A DNA stretch of 64,000 nucleotides from Cristatella mucedo (Eukaryota; Bryozoa; Phylactolaemata; Cristatellidae): NCBI GenBank assembly GCA_009760855.2, contig WPIO01000010.1, positions 512,501 through 576,500 on the forward strand. The letters run 5' to 3'. Shown here piece by piece: positions 41,501-51,159 of the stretch. Below the pieces are notes generated by a model that worked only from the letters and a program-made list of their open reading frames with translations, was not told the origin of the DNA and did not search any database. Within the stretch, counting starts at the first letter, position 1. Each line of letters begins with the position of its first letter. A program made the translations under genes and the position numbers.

Positions 41501-41879
41501 ATGCAGCTCCTTTGAACGTACTTAACTTCCATAAAGAGAAAAGCTAGGACCACATAAACCCGGCTCAAGGCAGGAGCTTGGTCAATAACTAAGGGGGAGT
41601 GGCTATAATCACTTCGTGCCCCAAACGTGATTCGACCACCAGTCTCAGTAGACCAATATACCAGGCAGCACAGGATGGCCCCACTAGCAGACGGTTATTT
41701 AATATTACTTCAAGTCCAGTAGAGTGAGACACTGCAGAGAATGGTCAGAGCTATTGGCATTGGTACTTACTGGATGTATTCAGGCTCACACACAGGTCAC
41801 AGTACTGCTTGTCGGCATATATGAACCTGTCAATAGTTGATGCTGCATGATCGATGTCATTTCCACCGACGACACTCAT
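11542..41879 (-). CDS. NUP155: Nuclear pore complex protein Nup155
   Basis: Scaffold nucleoporin of the inner ring, with an N-terminal beta-propeller and a C-terminal alpha-solenoid. Thirty-three exons join in phase with GT-AG introns: 41879-41771, 39022-38876, 38648-38552, 35661-35591, 35462-35367, 34868-34711, 31943-31841, 29793-29720, 29611-29520, 29422-29325, 29127-28975, 28850-28747, 24893-24726, 22935-22825, 20734-20672, 20549-20327, 20224-20077, 19386-19317, 19178-19051, 18343-18246, 17897-17704, 17245-17114, 17016-16939, 16745-16549, 16342-16192, 15322-15066, 14693-14567, 14421-14311, 13902-13782, 13689-13585, 13392-13253, 13082-12973, 11683-11542. Total 1,391 codons, like vertebrate Nup155. 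Signatures include [91 protein letters not shown] and YLVELQS. The start ATG at 41879 gives a normal-length N-terminus, but the frame stays open upstream. The 20549-20327/20224-20077 junction lies in a variable Pro/Ser/Gln-rich region and is the least certain. Confidence 0.95.
11768..11773 (+). terminator. Candidate polyadenylation signal of the ORP9-like gene
   Basis: First AATAAA on the plus strand after the ORP9 stop, about 690 nt downstream and past the final Nup155 exon. Use of this site would give tail-to-tail overlapping transcripts. Confidence 0.3.
15806..15839. repeat. 17-bp tandem duplication containing CACGTG
   Basis: Two adjacent identical 17-nt units, each containing a CACGTG E-box core, followed by GTGAAGAC in inverted sense. 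It lies in a Nup155 intron between exons 16342-16192 and 15322-15066. Any regulatory role is conjecture. Confidence 0.6.
17436..17600 (-). mobile_element. tRNA-derived SINE, family B, with LINE-like 3' tail
   Basis: On the minus strand the head reads TGGTCGAGCGGTTAAGG (A-box-like, Ser/Leu tRNA-like). A B box (GGGCTCGAGCC) follows, then a tail (AAGCGCCTGAATAGAGATTA, then AGTTCTCTTGGGGCGCC) that closely resembles the 3' end of the L2/CR1-type LINE copies here, and an AT-rich end. It lies in a Nup155 intron. Confidence 0.78.
22140..22300 (-). mobile_element. tRNA-derived SINE, family A, diverged
   Basis: Minus-strand copy with T-rich tail, conserved body and B box (GGATTCGAACCC on +). A short deletion lies near the B box. 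It is in the Nup155 intron between exons 22935-22825 and 20734-20672. Confidence 0.78.
23668..24630 (-). mobile_element. L2/CR1-type LINE fragment (3' half of reverse transcriptase)
   Basis: The minus strand encodes pieces matching other copies here ([22 protein letters not shown], then [13 protein letters not shown]) with stops and frameshifts. It ends in the conserved 3' hairpin and AT-rich tail at 23668-23740. It is truncated 5' near 24630 and lies in sense orientation within a Nup155 intron. Confidence 0.8.
25660..26235 (-). mobile_element. Second LINE lineage, 3' fragment with (TTACA)n-type tail
   Basis: The minus strand encodes a different RT C-terminus ([13 protein letters not shown], then VGYRMRT) and an end with GACTTTGTGG. 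The tail is made of TACATTACATTG-type units rather than ATT. The same family is at 44800-45092 on +. It lies in a Nup155 intron. Confidence 0.7.
26868..28030 (+). mobile_element. L2/CR1-type LINE fragment
   Basis: Plus strand holds the [12 protein letters not shown] active-site region of reverse transcriptase (about 26938-26975). It continues through [12 protein letters not shown] and [11 protein letters not shown] to the PKAWNSLP region, and ends in the conserved AGCGCCTAGAGAGAGATT 3' segment with an ATTATT tail near 28030. Truncated 5' and interrupted by stops. It is antisense to Nup155, in the intron between exons 28850-28747 and 24893-24726. Confidence 0.85.
32905..34150 (+). mobile_element. 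L2/CR1-type LINE fragment, old
   Basis: Same family as the copy at 26868-28030, with more substitutions and indels. RT remnants run from the LGI-like region through a degenerate YADDT motif ([10 protein letters not shown]) to the C-terminus, and a 3' tail with ATTATT ends near 34150. It lies in the Nup155 intron between exons 34868-34711 and 31943-31841. Confidence 0.78.
36040..36632 (+). mobile_element. L2/CR1-type LINE 3' fragment
   Basis: Starts at the TPLLADLH segment of the RT C-terminus. It runs through [15 protein letters not shown] to the conserved 3' end and (ATT)n at 36610-36632. Lies in a Nup155 intron. Confidence 0.82.
36655..36868 (+). mobile_element. L2/CR1-type LINE 3' terminal fragment
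   Basis: Short diverged 3' end of the same LINE family, placed directly behind the previous fragment, with a T/A-rich tail. It looks like an independent short insertion or a tandem duplicate of the tail. Confidence 0.6.
37545..37670 (+). mobile_element. L2/CR1-type LINE 3' tail remnant
   Basis: Only the terminal segment (AGTTCTCTGATGATGCTATA) and a long (ATT)n array remain. Lies in a Nup155 intron. Confidence 0.6.
39133..39176. repeat. 44-bp near-perfect palindrome
   Basis: Two perfect 21-nt arms, 39133-39153 and 39156-39176, separated by only 2 nt. It is in Nup155 intron 1, just upstream of exon 39022-38876. A short direct repeat (CATTCAACAACG) follows immediately. Confidence 0.95.
40062..41445 (-). 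mobile_element. L2/CR1-type LINE fragment, split by a SINE
   Basis: The minus strand encodes RT from the [12 protein letters not shown] region (41300-41340) to the 3' tail at 40062-40110, with stops. A family A SINE is inserted at 41057-41250 in the opposite orientation, so the SINE is younger. It lies in Nup155 intron 1. Confidence 0.85.
41057..41250 (+). mobile_element. tRNA-derived SINE, family A, well preserved
   Basis: Full-length plus-strand copy. Tail is (TTTA)n at 41228-41248. The head GAGCCGCAATGGCTCACTAG, a B box (GGTTCGAATCC) near 41120, and the conserved body are all clear. It sits inside the LINE copy 40062-41445. Confidence 0.9.
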
Positions 41880-42990
41880 GTCACGTATTGCCACAGCCTT
41901 TAAAAAGTCGACATATAGTAAATCATTAGAACAGAGTACAAATTTAACAACATCCTACAAAGTAAGCATTCATTAAGAAAAACATCAAACCCTCATAAAG
42001 TCCTTACATGCCGAGATCATCAACAGAATGTACAGTTCAAACAAATCATTTACTCGTTTTCCTTTAATCCATCCTCTCCCATCGCATGTACTGAGTGAGA
42101 TGCACGTGTTGCTTAAAACAACAGTATGACAGATGTACAGGTGATAATAAGCCCTTCGGCAGGCTGCTTCAAGATAGCAGTCACCATGTCAAGAGCTAAC
42201 ACCTGTTGTAGAGAGGATCTCCAACTAGAAGCTCTACACTAATCAGCTTGACAAACTAATCTAAAGAGCGATAGAAAAATTTTGTACACCCCCCATGCAC
42301 CAACGACAGCTGCATATCAGCGGCAACACAGCCTGCAGCTGGAGATGACAGCTCAGGGCTATCGGAGACTTCACCAAGTGGGGAACATGTTTTTGCAATG
42401 GACGAATTACCTCAAATAAAAATCTACAATAAAAGAAGCAATGTGGATGTGACAGCATATATGGCAGATAGCATTACCTCTCTAAAAGAGAACACTCGAT
42501 TCTAAAGCAGCAAATGCCAGGCTCCGAGGAAATTCTGTCGTGCTCAATTAGTGAATGACCCACATACACCCACCATTAAACACGGACAGCCCTGTTATTC
42601 GTTGGATCTGGCGTCAATTTCTAGACCCCTAGTCACCTTTGGATCACGCTGAATACAAGTCGGGAATCACTGTACTTGCAAAGCCGTGGGGGCAGCACAT
42701 ATTTTTATAGTTTTCATGCACTACTTGGCATTTCAAAAGAAAAAATGGCACAATGGATTCCTACGAAATCACAGTGAGACTATTGATAAACGAAGTCAGA
42801 GGTGATGGTAAATTTAAAGATGTCGAACTTTTGTAGCCTCTAAAACATGGGCCATAACGAGAACATATATACTGTGGCTTGGAATTAGGGATACTCCTAG
42901 CCTGCAAATGTAGCAAACCTCAAAAACCCAGCCAATACAATAACCTACAGGTATTTCTTCTATAAACTAGCACTCATAAGCTACTTCTCA
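41880..42990. other. Region upstream of Nup155, no gene recognised
   Basis: About 1.1 kb directly upstream of the Nup155 start. I see no clear TATA box, CpG island or conserved coding segment, and the promoter position is undetermined. The Nup155 frame stays open for a short distance upstream of 41879, so a further 5' exon is not excluded. Confidence 0.5.
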
Positions 42991-42994
42991 TCGA

Positions 42995-43455
42995 CCAGCA
43001 CCTGCTCCTTATCAAGCAGCAGATCGACTTTAAGGCTATGTCACTCACTTTTAGGTCGCTTCATTCTTTTGCTCTGGTCTACATATCACTAACACGTCCT
43101 AATGAGGCTTCACTTCATACCTGCTCTTCTGACTTCTAGTCGGCTGTGCATCTAACATACTTCAAATTCTTGGGAGAGAGAGAGAGCGAGCTTTCAGTTA
43201 GAATGCGACACAAGCCTGGAAATCACTCTCCACTGACGTCAAAACATTTTTTTGACCTGATAATATTTAAAAAGAAGCTACCCACCCACTTGGCATTTAT
43301 ACCATACGTGGGAATTGTCCTGTGCGTGCGTATGAGTGCTGAAATTGTGAAAATGTAATAACTAACCAACTTATATATTCCTTTCCATTATCTGTAGTGC
43401 CTAGAAAGCGGTTACGTTTTCAACGGGTGCTATATACATGGTTTATTATAATTAT
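42995..43455 (+). mobile_element. L2/CR1-type LINE 3' fragment, old
   Basis: Weakly conserved RT C-terminus, then the 3' terminal segment (GTGCCTAGAAAGCGGTTACG) and an AT-rich tail at 43440-43455. Confidence 0.6.
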
Positions 43456-43511
43456 TTACAACCGTCTACACAGCGGCAACATAACAACCCTTCACACAGC
43501 AGCATCACAAA

Positions 43512-43675
43512 AATAAATAAACAAATCCTAGCTAATTAAACAATCTCCTTTTGTATAGCGACAGAAGTGCCTTTACGGCTACCACCAGTGCTTACAGTGG
43601 CGATAAAGAATCGCCCACCACAGGAATCGAAACCACGACCTCGGGACCGAGGTCGTGCAAGCAACCACCTTACCT
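43512..43675 (-). mobile_element. tRNA-derived SINE, family A
   Basis: Minus-strand copy with tail, conserved body, B box region and the GAGGTCGTG stem. The head is truncated at about 43675. Confidence 0.82.
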
Positions 43676-44073
43676 CACACAGCAGCAATTCAACAATCCT
43701 TCATATATCAGCAACACAACAGTCCTTCACCCAGACTAGCCGAAAGGAATACAATTGTACCTTGCTGACTAGGATGTATAAAACAGTACTGGATGGTAGT
43801 AAGTGTGACATGCCATGCGCAGATAAAGTGTGAGCAAGGTCATTAGCAGCATTGGGCATCGGCACATTCACCTAATCATCAGGATTATGAATGGCCTCAT
43901 AGCTCTCTGGACAAGTGCATACAACCTCAAACGGCAAATATTACTGACATCAGCAGCTAGACTCGACCGTTAGGTGCCGGTCTGCTGCATAAAGCATTGG
44001 CCGACAACAGAAATCTGTCTGCATTTATACCACAAACAGCAGAAAAAAAGGAACTATACCGTACCACTGGGAG

Positions 44074-44077
<4 letters not shown>

Positions 44078-44155
<78 letters not shown>
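44078..44155. repeat. (GA)n microsatellite
   Basis: About 38 uninterrupted GA units. Any ORF here (Arg-Glu or Ser-Leu repeats) is an artefact of the repeat. Confidence 0.97.
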
Positions 44156-44163
<8 letters not shown>

Positions 44164-44387
44164 ATTGGGCTACCTGGCCACATAATCGGTCGGAGCCAAA
44201 ACACCACAGCAAGAGCCAGGGAAGCAAATGCAACAAATGCTAACACGGACCGTTATGTGGCCAAGATTCACATGCTAAAATCACCTTGACATGCCTGGAA
44301 AAGATAATCTAAGGACCACATGATCCAGGATCGCATTTCATTGCGCTAGCTAACTCCCGCTATTACCTGCATGTAGCAGCATATCAT

Positions 44388-44505
44388 AAAAAATATTAGC
44401 TGATTAAACATTATTTGTATAACGACAGAAGAACTTCAACGGCTATCACCGCCGCTTGCATTAGGCAATAAAGGATCGCCCACTACAGGACTCGAACCCA
44501 CGACT
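44388..44505 (-). mobile_element. Partial SINE, family A, joined to CT-rich repeat
   Basis: Minus-strand copy with tail, body and B box, ending at 44505 where a (CT)n/(GTCT)n array begins in place of the tRNA-like head. Confidence 0.78.
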
Positions 44506-44533
44506 TGTCTCTCTCTCTCTGTCTGTCTCTCTC

Positions 44534-44588
<55 letters not shown>

Positions 44589-44626
44589 GCTCACTGCCTC
44601 TGGGTGTGTCTGTCTGTCTCTCTCCC
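44506..44626. repeat. (CT)n/(GTCT)n microsatellite
   Basis: Mixed CT and GTCT array of about 120 bp directly abutting the truncated SINE. Confidence 0.95.
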
Positions 44627-44799
44627 CCACAGATCCCCCCACAGAAGCACTCAATAGACAAGAAAAAAGAGCACAAATGCACAGCACTCCCATGCAAACA
44701 ATAGTTCCATTGCTGACTGCTAAGTAACTATTGCAAGAAAAAATTGGCAAAAATTTAGAACAGTTGACAGCGGTCTATAGATCGAGAACTATCCTAGGA

Positions 44800-45092
44800 T
44801 CCCAGATGGCAGCATGCAACGACAACTACTCTCCTACTGCCGACTATGGCTCATCCTTTTCAGCGATCCTGAGCTGCTACTTCTATGCTACTCACTACCT
44901 CAACTGCTCTCCTGACTCTGCTATGCTTCCCACTTTCTCTTTGTTGCGTGAGACGAAGTCTGTTGGCTACCGAATGCGTACCGAAAGCCGCTTAGGCTGT
45001 GAGTGCGCTATACAAAACTCTCCTGCGTAACACCCACATGGTCTTTATGACTTTGTGGAGTTACAGACGGAGATACATTACATTACATTACC
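44800..45092 (+). mobile_element. Second LINE lineage, 3' fragment with (TTACA)n-type tail
   Basis: Same family as 25660-26235: encoded segments [17 protein letters not shown] and VGYRMRT, then GACTTTGTGGAGTTACAG and a tail of repeated ACATT units. Confidence 0.72.
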
Positions 45093-46212
45093 TGCACATC
45101 GTATATTCGACAAGCTAGTGCAGTGCAACATTCTTAGCAGCTACAGATGGCTTGACTCATTAGCTCTAGAGCAGCAGACCTAGCCTAAAAAATGCGTACA
45201 ACCTGCTTTGTCAGATTTTTATATGCATCTACAAACTGCACACAGCACTAAGAAGACCGTGATTTGCTCTACACCTAATGGATGCAGACAGCATACGACT
45301 ACTGTAGAAGACGTCAAAACTTAGGTTCCCTTTGCGATTTATATTACGAACCTCTTATAGTAGTTAGTCTACCAGTAGCTCAACCCAGTTCGTACGGTCA
45401 ACGGACACGAGAAGAGAACGCGGACAAGATAATTCTATGCCTAATGCGAGAGAAAAGATTAGCCCAACAGCGAATGGAATTCGTCATGAGTTGTACAGTA
45501 CGCAAAACTTGAGCCTACTAAAAAATACATAAGTCAAGACTTCACCAAGAGTTAATTGCTAAGCAGAGAAGAGCAGAACAGACGAGCGTTAACTACGGCT
45601 ACATTATTACTGCAACAGCCGCATCGACGCCCGCGAACATCCTACGGGTCCGGTAAGACCGCCTGCAGGTTATCCTTGCCTCCGCCGGCTTCGTTCGCAG
45701 ACTGATCATCGTTTGCGAAACTCGATGCTATCATCTATCATAAGACACGCTGCACTCAAGAGCACCGACACGATTAACGATTTTCGACACTGGCAGCCAC
45801 TTAATACCCTAAAAGTAAACCTTCTCGACTAAATTAAACTAAGTCTAACCCCTCATCGCGGCTCATGCTCATAACGAACGCCATCTGATACAGAAGTAAA
45901 GACACGGAAAGTTTACCATAGTTTGGGCTACCGGATGGCCTCTTTCAGCGTGCCGCCAAAATGAAGGGTGCCATCTTTAACGGAAGCGGAATCGGCGTCC
46001 ATAGATCCAATGACTCGCTACATTGCTTCCGGTTTAATTAGCTCTCCACACACGACTCAGAACGCCAGAATAAAGACATGTACTTATCTTTTCTCCGATG
46101 AACCCCTATTGCCCTTCTGTGAAAAAGGTTCATTTTCCAGATTGACACAGTTGTTCATGAGACTGCTGGATGTCGACGAGATTCGTCTGTCAGTGTCGGG
46201 ATGAATGTGTTT
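45093..46212. other. Intergenic stretch, no supported gene
   Basis: No conserved protein is recognised. A minus-strand ATG at 46002 opens 70 nt to a GT at 45931, but it cannot be joined in phase to the Nup155 first exon and has no recognisable product. A plus-strand ORF at 45968-46204 is also unassigned. Confidence 0.5.
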
Positions 46213-46375
46213 ACCGGTAAAAAATATAATTCATTTACATAGCGCAGTAAGAGAACTTACTCTCTATTCAGGCACTTCACACATGATGCCATAGGGTTCG
46301 AACCAGAGACCTCAGTAATCAAATATAGACCTTGGTCGAGGCCAGCACTGTAGCCACTGGGTGGTACCACTGCGT
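46213..46375 (-). mobile_element. tRNA-derived SINE, family B, with LINE-like 3' tail
   Basis: Second copy of the family at 17436-17600. It shows the CCTGAATAGAGAGTAAGTTC tail, B box (GGTTCGAACC), the GACCTTGGTCGAGG stem and an AT-rich end. Confidence 0.75.
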
Positions 46376-47027
46376 ACGTAGATTTCGGTAAATCCTTGCA
46401 AACCATATTAGGGGCAGCTGTTTCGGTCTCTAATACGAGCCCATACGCTGCATGATATTGCCACACCTGCTAGTTATGCCAACCAGTTATGGCGCAGCGC
46501 TTGCAAACTCGTACCAAGAACGGCCACCGACACTGCGGCGCAATACATTCTCACGATAAACATATCCGCCCGCAGCCGAGAGTATTACTGGTAATGCAAG
46601 ACAGATCTAAAAAGTGGCTCGAGGCGGCACATGTCATTGCGGCGTCCCGAAGGTGCCTCTTTGGCGCACTGCTCGATCTTTGCTCGGTAGAAAGGACTCG
46701 GGTCGAAGAGTTGTTAGAAAATAAACGTTTCTGTAATCAGGTCGCTGCTAAACAGTGACGACTGTATCCTCCGGTATCTTGGCACATCGCCCATTGACAC
46801 TAAGCCAGATCGTCGATTCTGGCTTAACTCTAGCAGGCAGGGGTACCTCAGCGTGGCCGAGCGAGCAGTAACTATCTACTGAGCCTCCTTTAGCTCCTTC
46901 CCCTCCCCCTCCGTTCCAAAAGCCAGCCAGCCTCTCACCCGGGTGGCAAATACCATTGCAGATTTAGTAAACTTGAAAATCAAATTATGGTACGTAAAGG
47001 CGAGCTCGCTAGCCGGCTCCAGAGATG
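46376..47027. other. Intergenic stretch left of the Maverick
   Basis: Contains a plus-strand ORF at 46489-46758 (89 codons) with no recognisable domain. No other structure seen. Confidence 0.4.
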
Positions 47028-47164
47028 AGTAGTATGTGATTTTACCTTATTACAGCCTCACCCTCATCCAAGACAATTCTACATTTCGGCCTCGCCAGGC
47101 TCGGCCTCATTTGAAATATCTTAGATGAGTGGATGTCGGTAATAAGGTAAAATCACACACTACT
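47028..47164. repeat. Left-end stem-loop of the Maverick
   Basis: Inverted 26-nt arms at 47028-47053 and 47139-47164 (25 of 26 match), starting AGTAGTAT, with an 85-nt loop. The inner arm runs directly into the terminal inverted repeat. The loop is more GC-rich than the element. Confidence 0.85.
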
Positions 47165-47208
47165 CTATATTTACTACTCCAAACTTGGTGGATATACAAT
47201 AGTAACAT
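47154..47208 (+). repeat. Left terminal inverted repeat (imperfect)
   Basis: Aligns with the reverse complement of about 60241-60290: shared ACTACTCTA, TACTCCA and GATATAC/ATAGTAA blocks with small gaps. A further partial copy (TAACATT, then ACTATTATACTACT) follows at about 47236-47285. Confidence 0.6.
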
Positions 47209-47329
47209 TTTTTCTAAATATCTTAGCTGAATAGGGTAACATTTTAGACTATTATACTACTACTCCCCCAAACTTAATAATTTTTTTTTATAAAAGTCAA
47301 CCACTTGATAATTTTACTTAAAGAAAAAT

Positions 47330-50300
47330 AATATTCTGAAATTAACATATTTTCAAGACGTGAGGGTGAATCATTTAATGATTATGCTAAAAGATTAGTT
47401 TCTTCCTATGAGAAAGTGTTTGGAGTTAAGCCTTCTTTTAATAAAAAATATGGTTCAACATCAAGAGTTGTTATCTATCCTGTTTCTGCAACTGATGATA
47501 TAAAAGAAATAATTGAAAAACTGTCTGTTAATCAAATAACTAAACCAAAACTCACAGAGGTAACTGTTTCTGTAAAGAAGCAAAACGTCTTTGTAAAATA
47601 GAGACTAGTGGTTGGTTTTTAGGTAGAAGAAGTTTTAGTGCAAATGGGATAGACTATGAATATGAAGGCTTTTAATTAGAAGATGCACATGATCTTGATG
47701 TTTTAGGAGAAAATGTACTCCTGGTTAAGTAAATATTAAGAAAGATATTTATTGTTATCTTGGTAATGTAAAAAAGGGTCTTTTAATCCAAGTTAAATTA
47801 GAAAATGCAAAAAATGAGACTATATTTGCAACAATTTACGGGGGATCTCCTGAAACTTTAAATAGAGATTCTCATTTTAACTCAATTATTGGAAAATATT
47901 GTTCTACTTTTGAAACTATTGTTGAAGAATGGAATTAAGGAGTATCAACTTGTAGAATAGTTGGTATTGTTAATGCTTTTGCGAAATTTACACGGTTTAC
48001 TCCACAAATTGTAGGATCTTATTGTAGTTTACCTAAAAAAATTACAAAATAAAAGGTGCATTATTAATATTAAAAATAAAGATGATAGCTTTTGTGCTTT
48101 GTGGTGTGTTTTAAGGGCATTACATCGGAGAGACAACCATCCAGAAATGATACGCGACTTAAGACAAATAATGAATGAGAAATATTCAGATAGTTTACCT
48201 TTATTAAAACCTACGTTTTTTTCTTCAAGTGGAGAAGATTTGAGAATTCCTTTTATGGTAAATGAAATTACACAAATGAGAGTTGAAGATATTCCAAAAC
48301 TTTCAACTGTGTTCAATATTTCAATAAACGTCTTTGAGTTTACTTCTTCTATTACTCCATCAGTTGTCAATGATTAAGAAAGTGAAAAACATATATACTT
48401 ACTTATTTATAGTAATCAAGGGAAATCACACTATTCTTTAATAACAAATTTTAATTCTCTTTCGAGGACAGAAACAGACAGTGGTATTAGATTGTTTTGT
48501 AAAAGATGCCTAGCTAGATTTAATAAGCAAGAAAAATTAGACGAACATATAATGGATTGTAAATAAGAACATTGGGGAAAAGCAAAAATAATAATGCCAT
48601 TAGCAAAGATGAAACTGGTAACTTAGTTATGTTTATGCATTTTGACAAAATGATAAAATCCCCATTAGTAGCGTTTGCTGATTTTGAATCTTTATTGGGA
48701 TCAATTGAAAAACCAAAAGAAGCTATAACAAGTTCATTCAATCAACACAAACCTTGTTCTGGAGGGTATGTAATATTAGAGCATGAAAGTAAAGTTGTAG
48801 CAAACTATAAACAAACTTTTGGAAAAGATTCTGTTAGCGAGTTAATTCTTTCTTAAAAGCAAGAGTGTGAAAAACAAATTGAAAATCTAAAGGAAAGACT
48901 TAATCAAAATATTACACAAATTTCAGCACACAGTTCAACACAAAGTATTTGACAGAACAACTATGACTCCTGCGCAAAAAAAAGATTTTGAAGAAGCAAC
49001 AGCTTGTTGGATTTGTGGAGAGTGTTTACCAAAAGAAGTAAAAGTGTTAGATCATTGTCATTGATCTAGTAATTATCGAGGCGCTTCACATAATGAGTGT
49101 AATCTTAAATTCAGAATTTGTCCAAACACCTTTAAACCTCCCGTTTATATACGTAATTTAAGAGGATATGAATCTCATGTGATTTTTAATTGTCTTGATT
49201 GTGATTTAGACAAGAAAAAAGTAATTGCTAATAATAAAGAAAAGCTGGTAACTATTGATTTTGGTAATCCAAGTTTCAGAGACTCTTATCAGCTTCTACA
49301 GAGTAGTCTTGATGGGCTTGTTAAGAATTAATACCAAGCAAAAGATCATTTTAATACAATAAGATACCATTTTCCAAGTGCTAGCGACGTGCAAATTGCA
49401 CTATTAACAAAGAAGGGAATCTATCCTGATGAATACATTGATTTGTTGGCTAGATTTGAAGAAACAATTTTACTACCAATTGAAAAGTTGTATTTAAGCT
49501 CAGTGGAGATATTACATTTGAGGATTATAAACATGCAATGAAAGTTTGGAATGCTTTTAACATAAAAGGAATAGGGTGAGTCGTAATGGCTCATTAGGTA
49601 AGGCGGTTGCTTTCACAACCTCGGTTGCGAGGTCTGGGGTTCGATTCCTGCGGTGGGCGATCATTTATTGCCACTGCAAGCGGTGGTGATAGCCGTAAAG
49701 GCTCTTCTGTCGCTATACAAAAAGAGGCTTTTAAATCAGCTAATATTTATTTATTTATTTATGTATCACGATTTCTACTTAACAACTGATGTGAAGTCCT
49801 AAATGTATGGATAGAAAGATATTATCAAATAATATTCTTCGTGTTGAGAGCAACAAGGAAAGTGTACTACTTAATAAACCTACTTATGTTGGATTTTGTA
49901 TTCTTAATTAACCAAACATTTTAATGCAGAATTTTTATTACTTAACTATGAAAAAGAGATGATTTAAAAAATAAATTCATTGTATCCAAATACAGATTCA
50001 TTGGTTATGGAAATATTTACTGAATATGTTTACAAAGATTTTATTGAATATCCATATATTTTATATCTCAATAATTTTCCAGAAGACTATCCTTTCTGAG
50101 AAGATGAGACAGCAAAAAATATTATAAAAAGTAATAAGAAAGTTGTTGGCATATTTAAAGCTGAGATAACAGACAAGTTTCAATCAGCAATATGAAACGA
50201 ATGTGTTTTCTTAAGACCATTTTATATTCATATAATTTTTATAATAAGGGATCTGTTTGGGAAATGAATAATATACTTAATAAAGAAGGACAACTAATTG

Positions 50301-50580
50301 GCAAATCTAAAAAAGCTAAAGGAATTAAATAATATGTTGTAGAGAGAAAAAAATTGAAACATAAAGACTTTAAAGACTGTTTAGAAACGGGTTTGGAAAA
50401 AATGTGAACAAACACTACTTAGAAGTGATAGAGACCAAATATATACTGCTAAGCAGAATAAAGTAGCACTATCCGCTTTTGAATCAAAGCTATACATGTT
50501 GAACTGTGGAATTTATTCACTTGCTTATGGTCACTATAGAATACGAGAGAGTGGTGGAAAGTGTACTCAATGTAATTAAA
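47330..50580 (+). pseudogene. Protein-primed DNA polymerase B (Maverick pPolB), broken
   Basis: Replicative polymerase of Mavericks. Readable pieces in order: an N-terminal segment (47340-47600); the region around 48050-48560 with VEDIPKLSTVFNISINVF and a CKRCLARF zinc-finger-like motif; exonuclease motif FADFES (about 48674); the Cys/His nuclease-like insert (CWICGECL, DHCH, YRGASHNECN; about 49005-49110); FRDSYQLLQSSLDGLVKN (about 49280); then, after a SINE at 49575-49765, polymerase motif C written LYPNTDSL (about 49980) and the C-terminal LNCGIYSLAYGHYRI (about 50510-50545). The usual YTDTDS has its first Asp replaced by Asn, and the palm motifs A and B are missing behind the SINE. Many in-frame TAA, TAG and TGA codons. 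It cannot encode an active enzyme. Confidence 0.88.
49575..49765 (+). mobile_element. tRNA-derived SINE, family A, inside pPolB
   Basis: Full-length copy with head GAGTCGTAATGGCTCATTAG, B box, conserved body and (TTTA)n tail. It splits the polymerase between the FNIKGIG and HDFYLTTDV segments, dating the insertion after integration of the Maverick. Confidence 0.92.
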
Positions 50581-50730
50581 CAATATTTATATACATGCCT
50601 AAACAAAAAGCTGAAGACTGTTCATTACCAAACCAGAAATAAAGCTAAAAATTGAACATGATTTCGAGAGTTGATATTGAAAGAGGCAGGAATAATTTTA
50701 TTTTAAAATAAAAAAATTACAATTACAGAA

Positions 50731-50925
50731 ATGAGTGAAAATAAAACGGATGAAGTAGAAATTGAAGAGGAAGCAGACAAAATTGAATATGATACTGATG
50801 AAATTGAAGATGAAACTGATTCTGAAGATGAACCAGATTACAATACTGAAGATGAAGGTTATGAACAAGGGTTTTTCTTTGAAGGAGTAGAATATCACTA
50901 CACAAACAAAGAAGATAAATTATAA
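50731..50925 (+). CDS. Small acidic ORF of the Maverick
   Basis: Intact 64-codon ORF, extremely rich in Glu and Asp (DEIEDETDSEDEP), with an aromatic C-terminal segment (GFFFEGVEYHY). It sits between the polymerase and the capsid genes, on the same strand. No family recognised. Acidic small proteins are common in DNA viruses as scaffolds or DNA mimics, but nothing here shows a function. Confidence 0.5.
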   Translation: MSENKTDEVEIEEEADKIEYDTDEIEDETDSEDEPDYNTEDEGYEQGFFFEGVEYHYTNKEDKL

Positions 50926-51159
50926 GAAATTATTATTTATATAGATATGGATGTTTTAAGAATTCTTAGCTGTAAACAATCTAGAGATATGGCACTGAAA
51001 ATTTGTCTACAAAAACTTATCTTTATTTTATTTTTTATCTTTAATAACTTCTAACATATAACATATAACATATAACAAGACAATTGTCCTGGTAATGCTA
51101 ATAATGTTGATGGGAAATGCATATGTACTTTTCTACACACACCTAGAATATTAAATGTT

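Noticed and set aside
44025-44246. ORFs encoding Arg-Glu or Ser-Leu repeats
   Set aside because: Translation of the (GA)n microsatellite.
45932-46002. Possible upstream first exon of Nup155 on the minus strand
   Set aside because: Its donor is in phase 2, and no phase-2 acceptor exists upstream of the exon at 41879-41771.
46489-46758. 89-codon plus-strand ORF
   Set aside because: No recognised family or splice context; could be chance.
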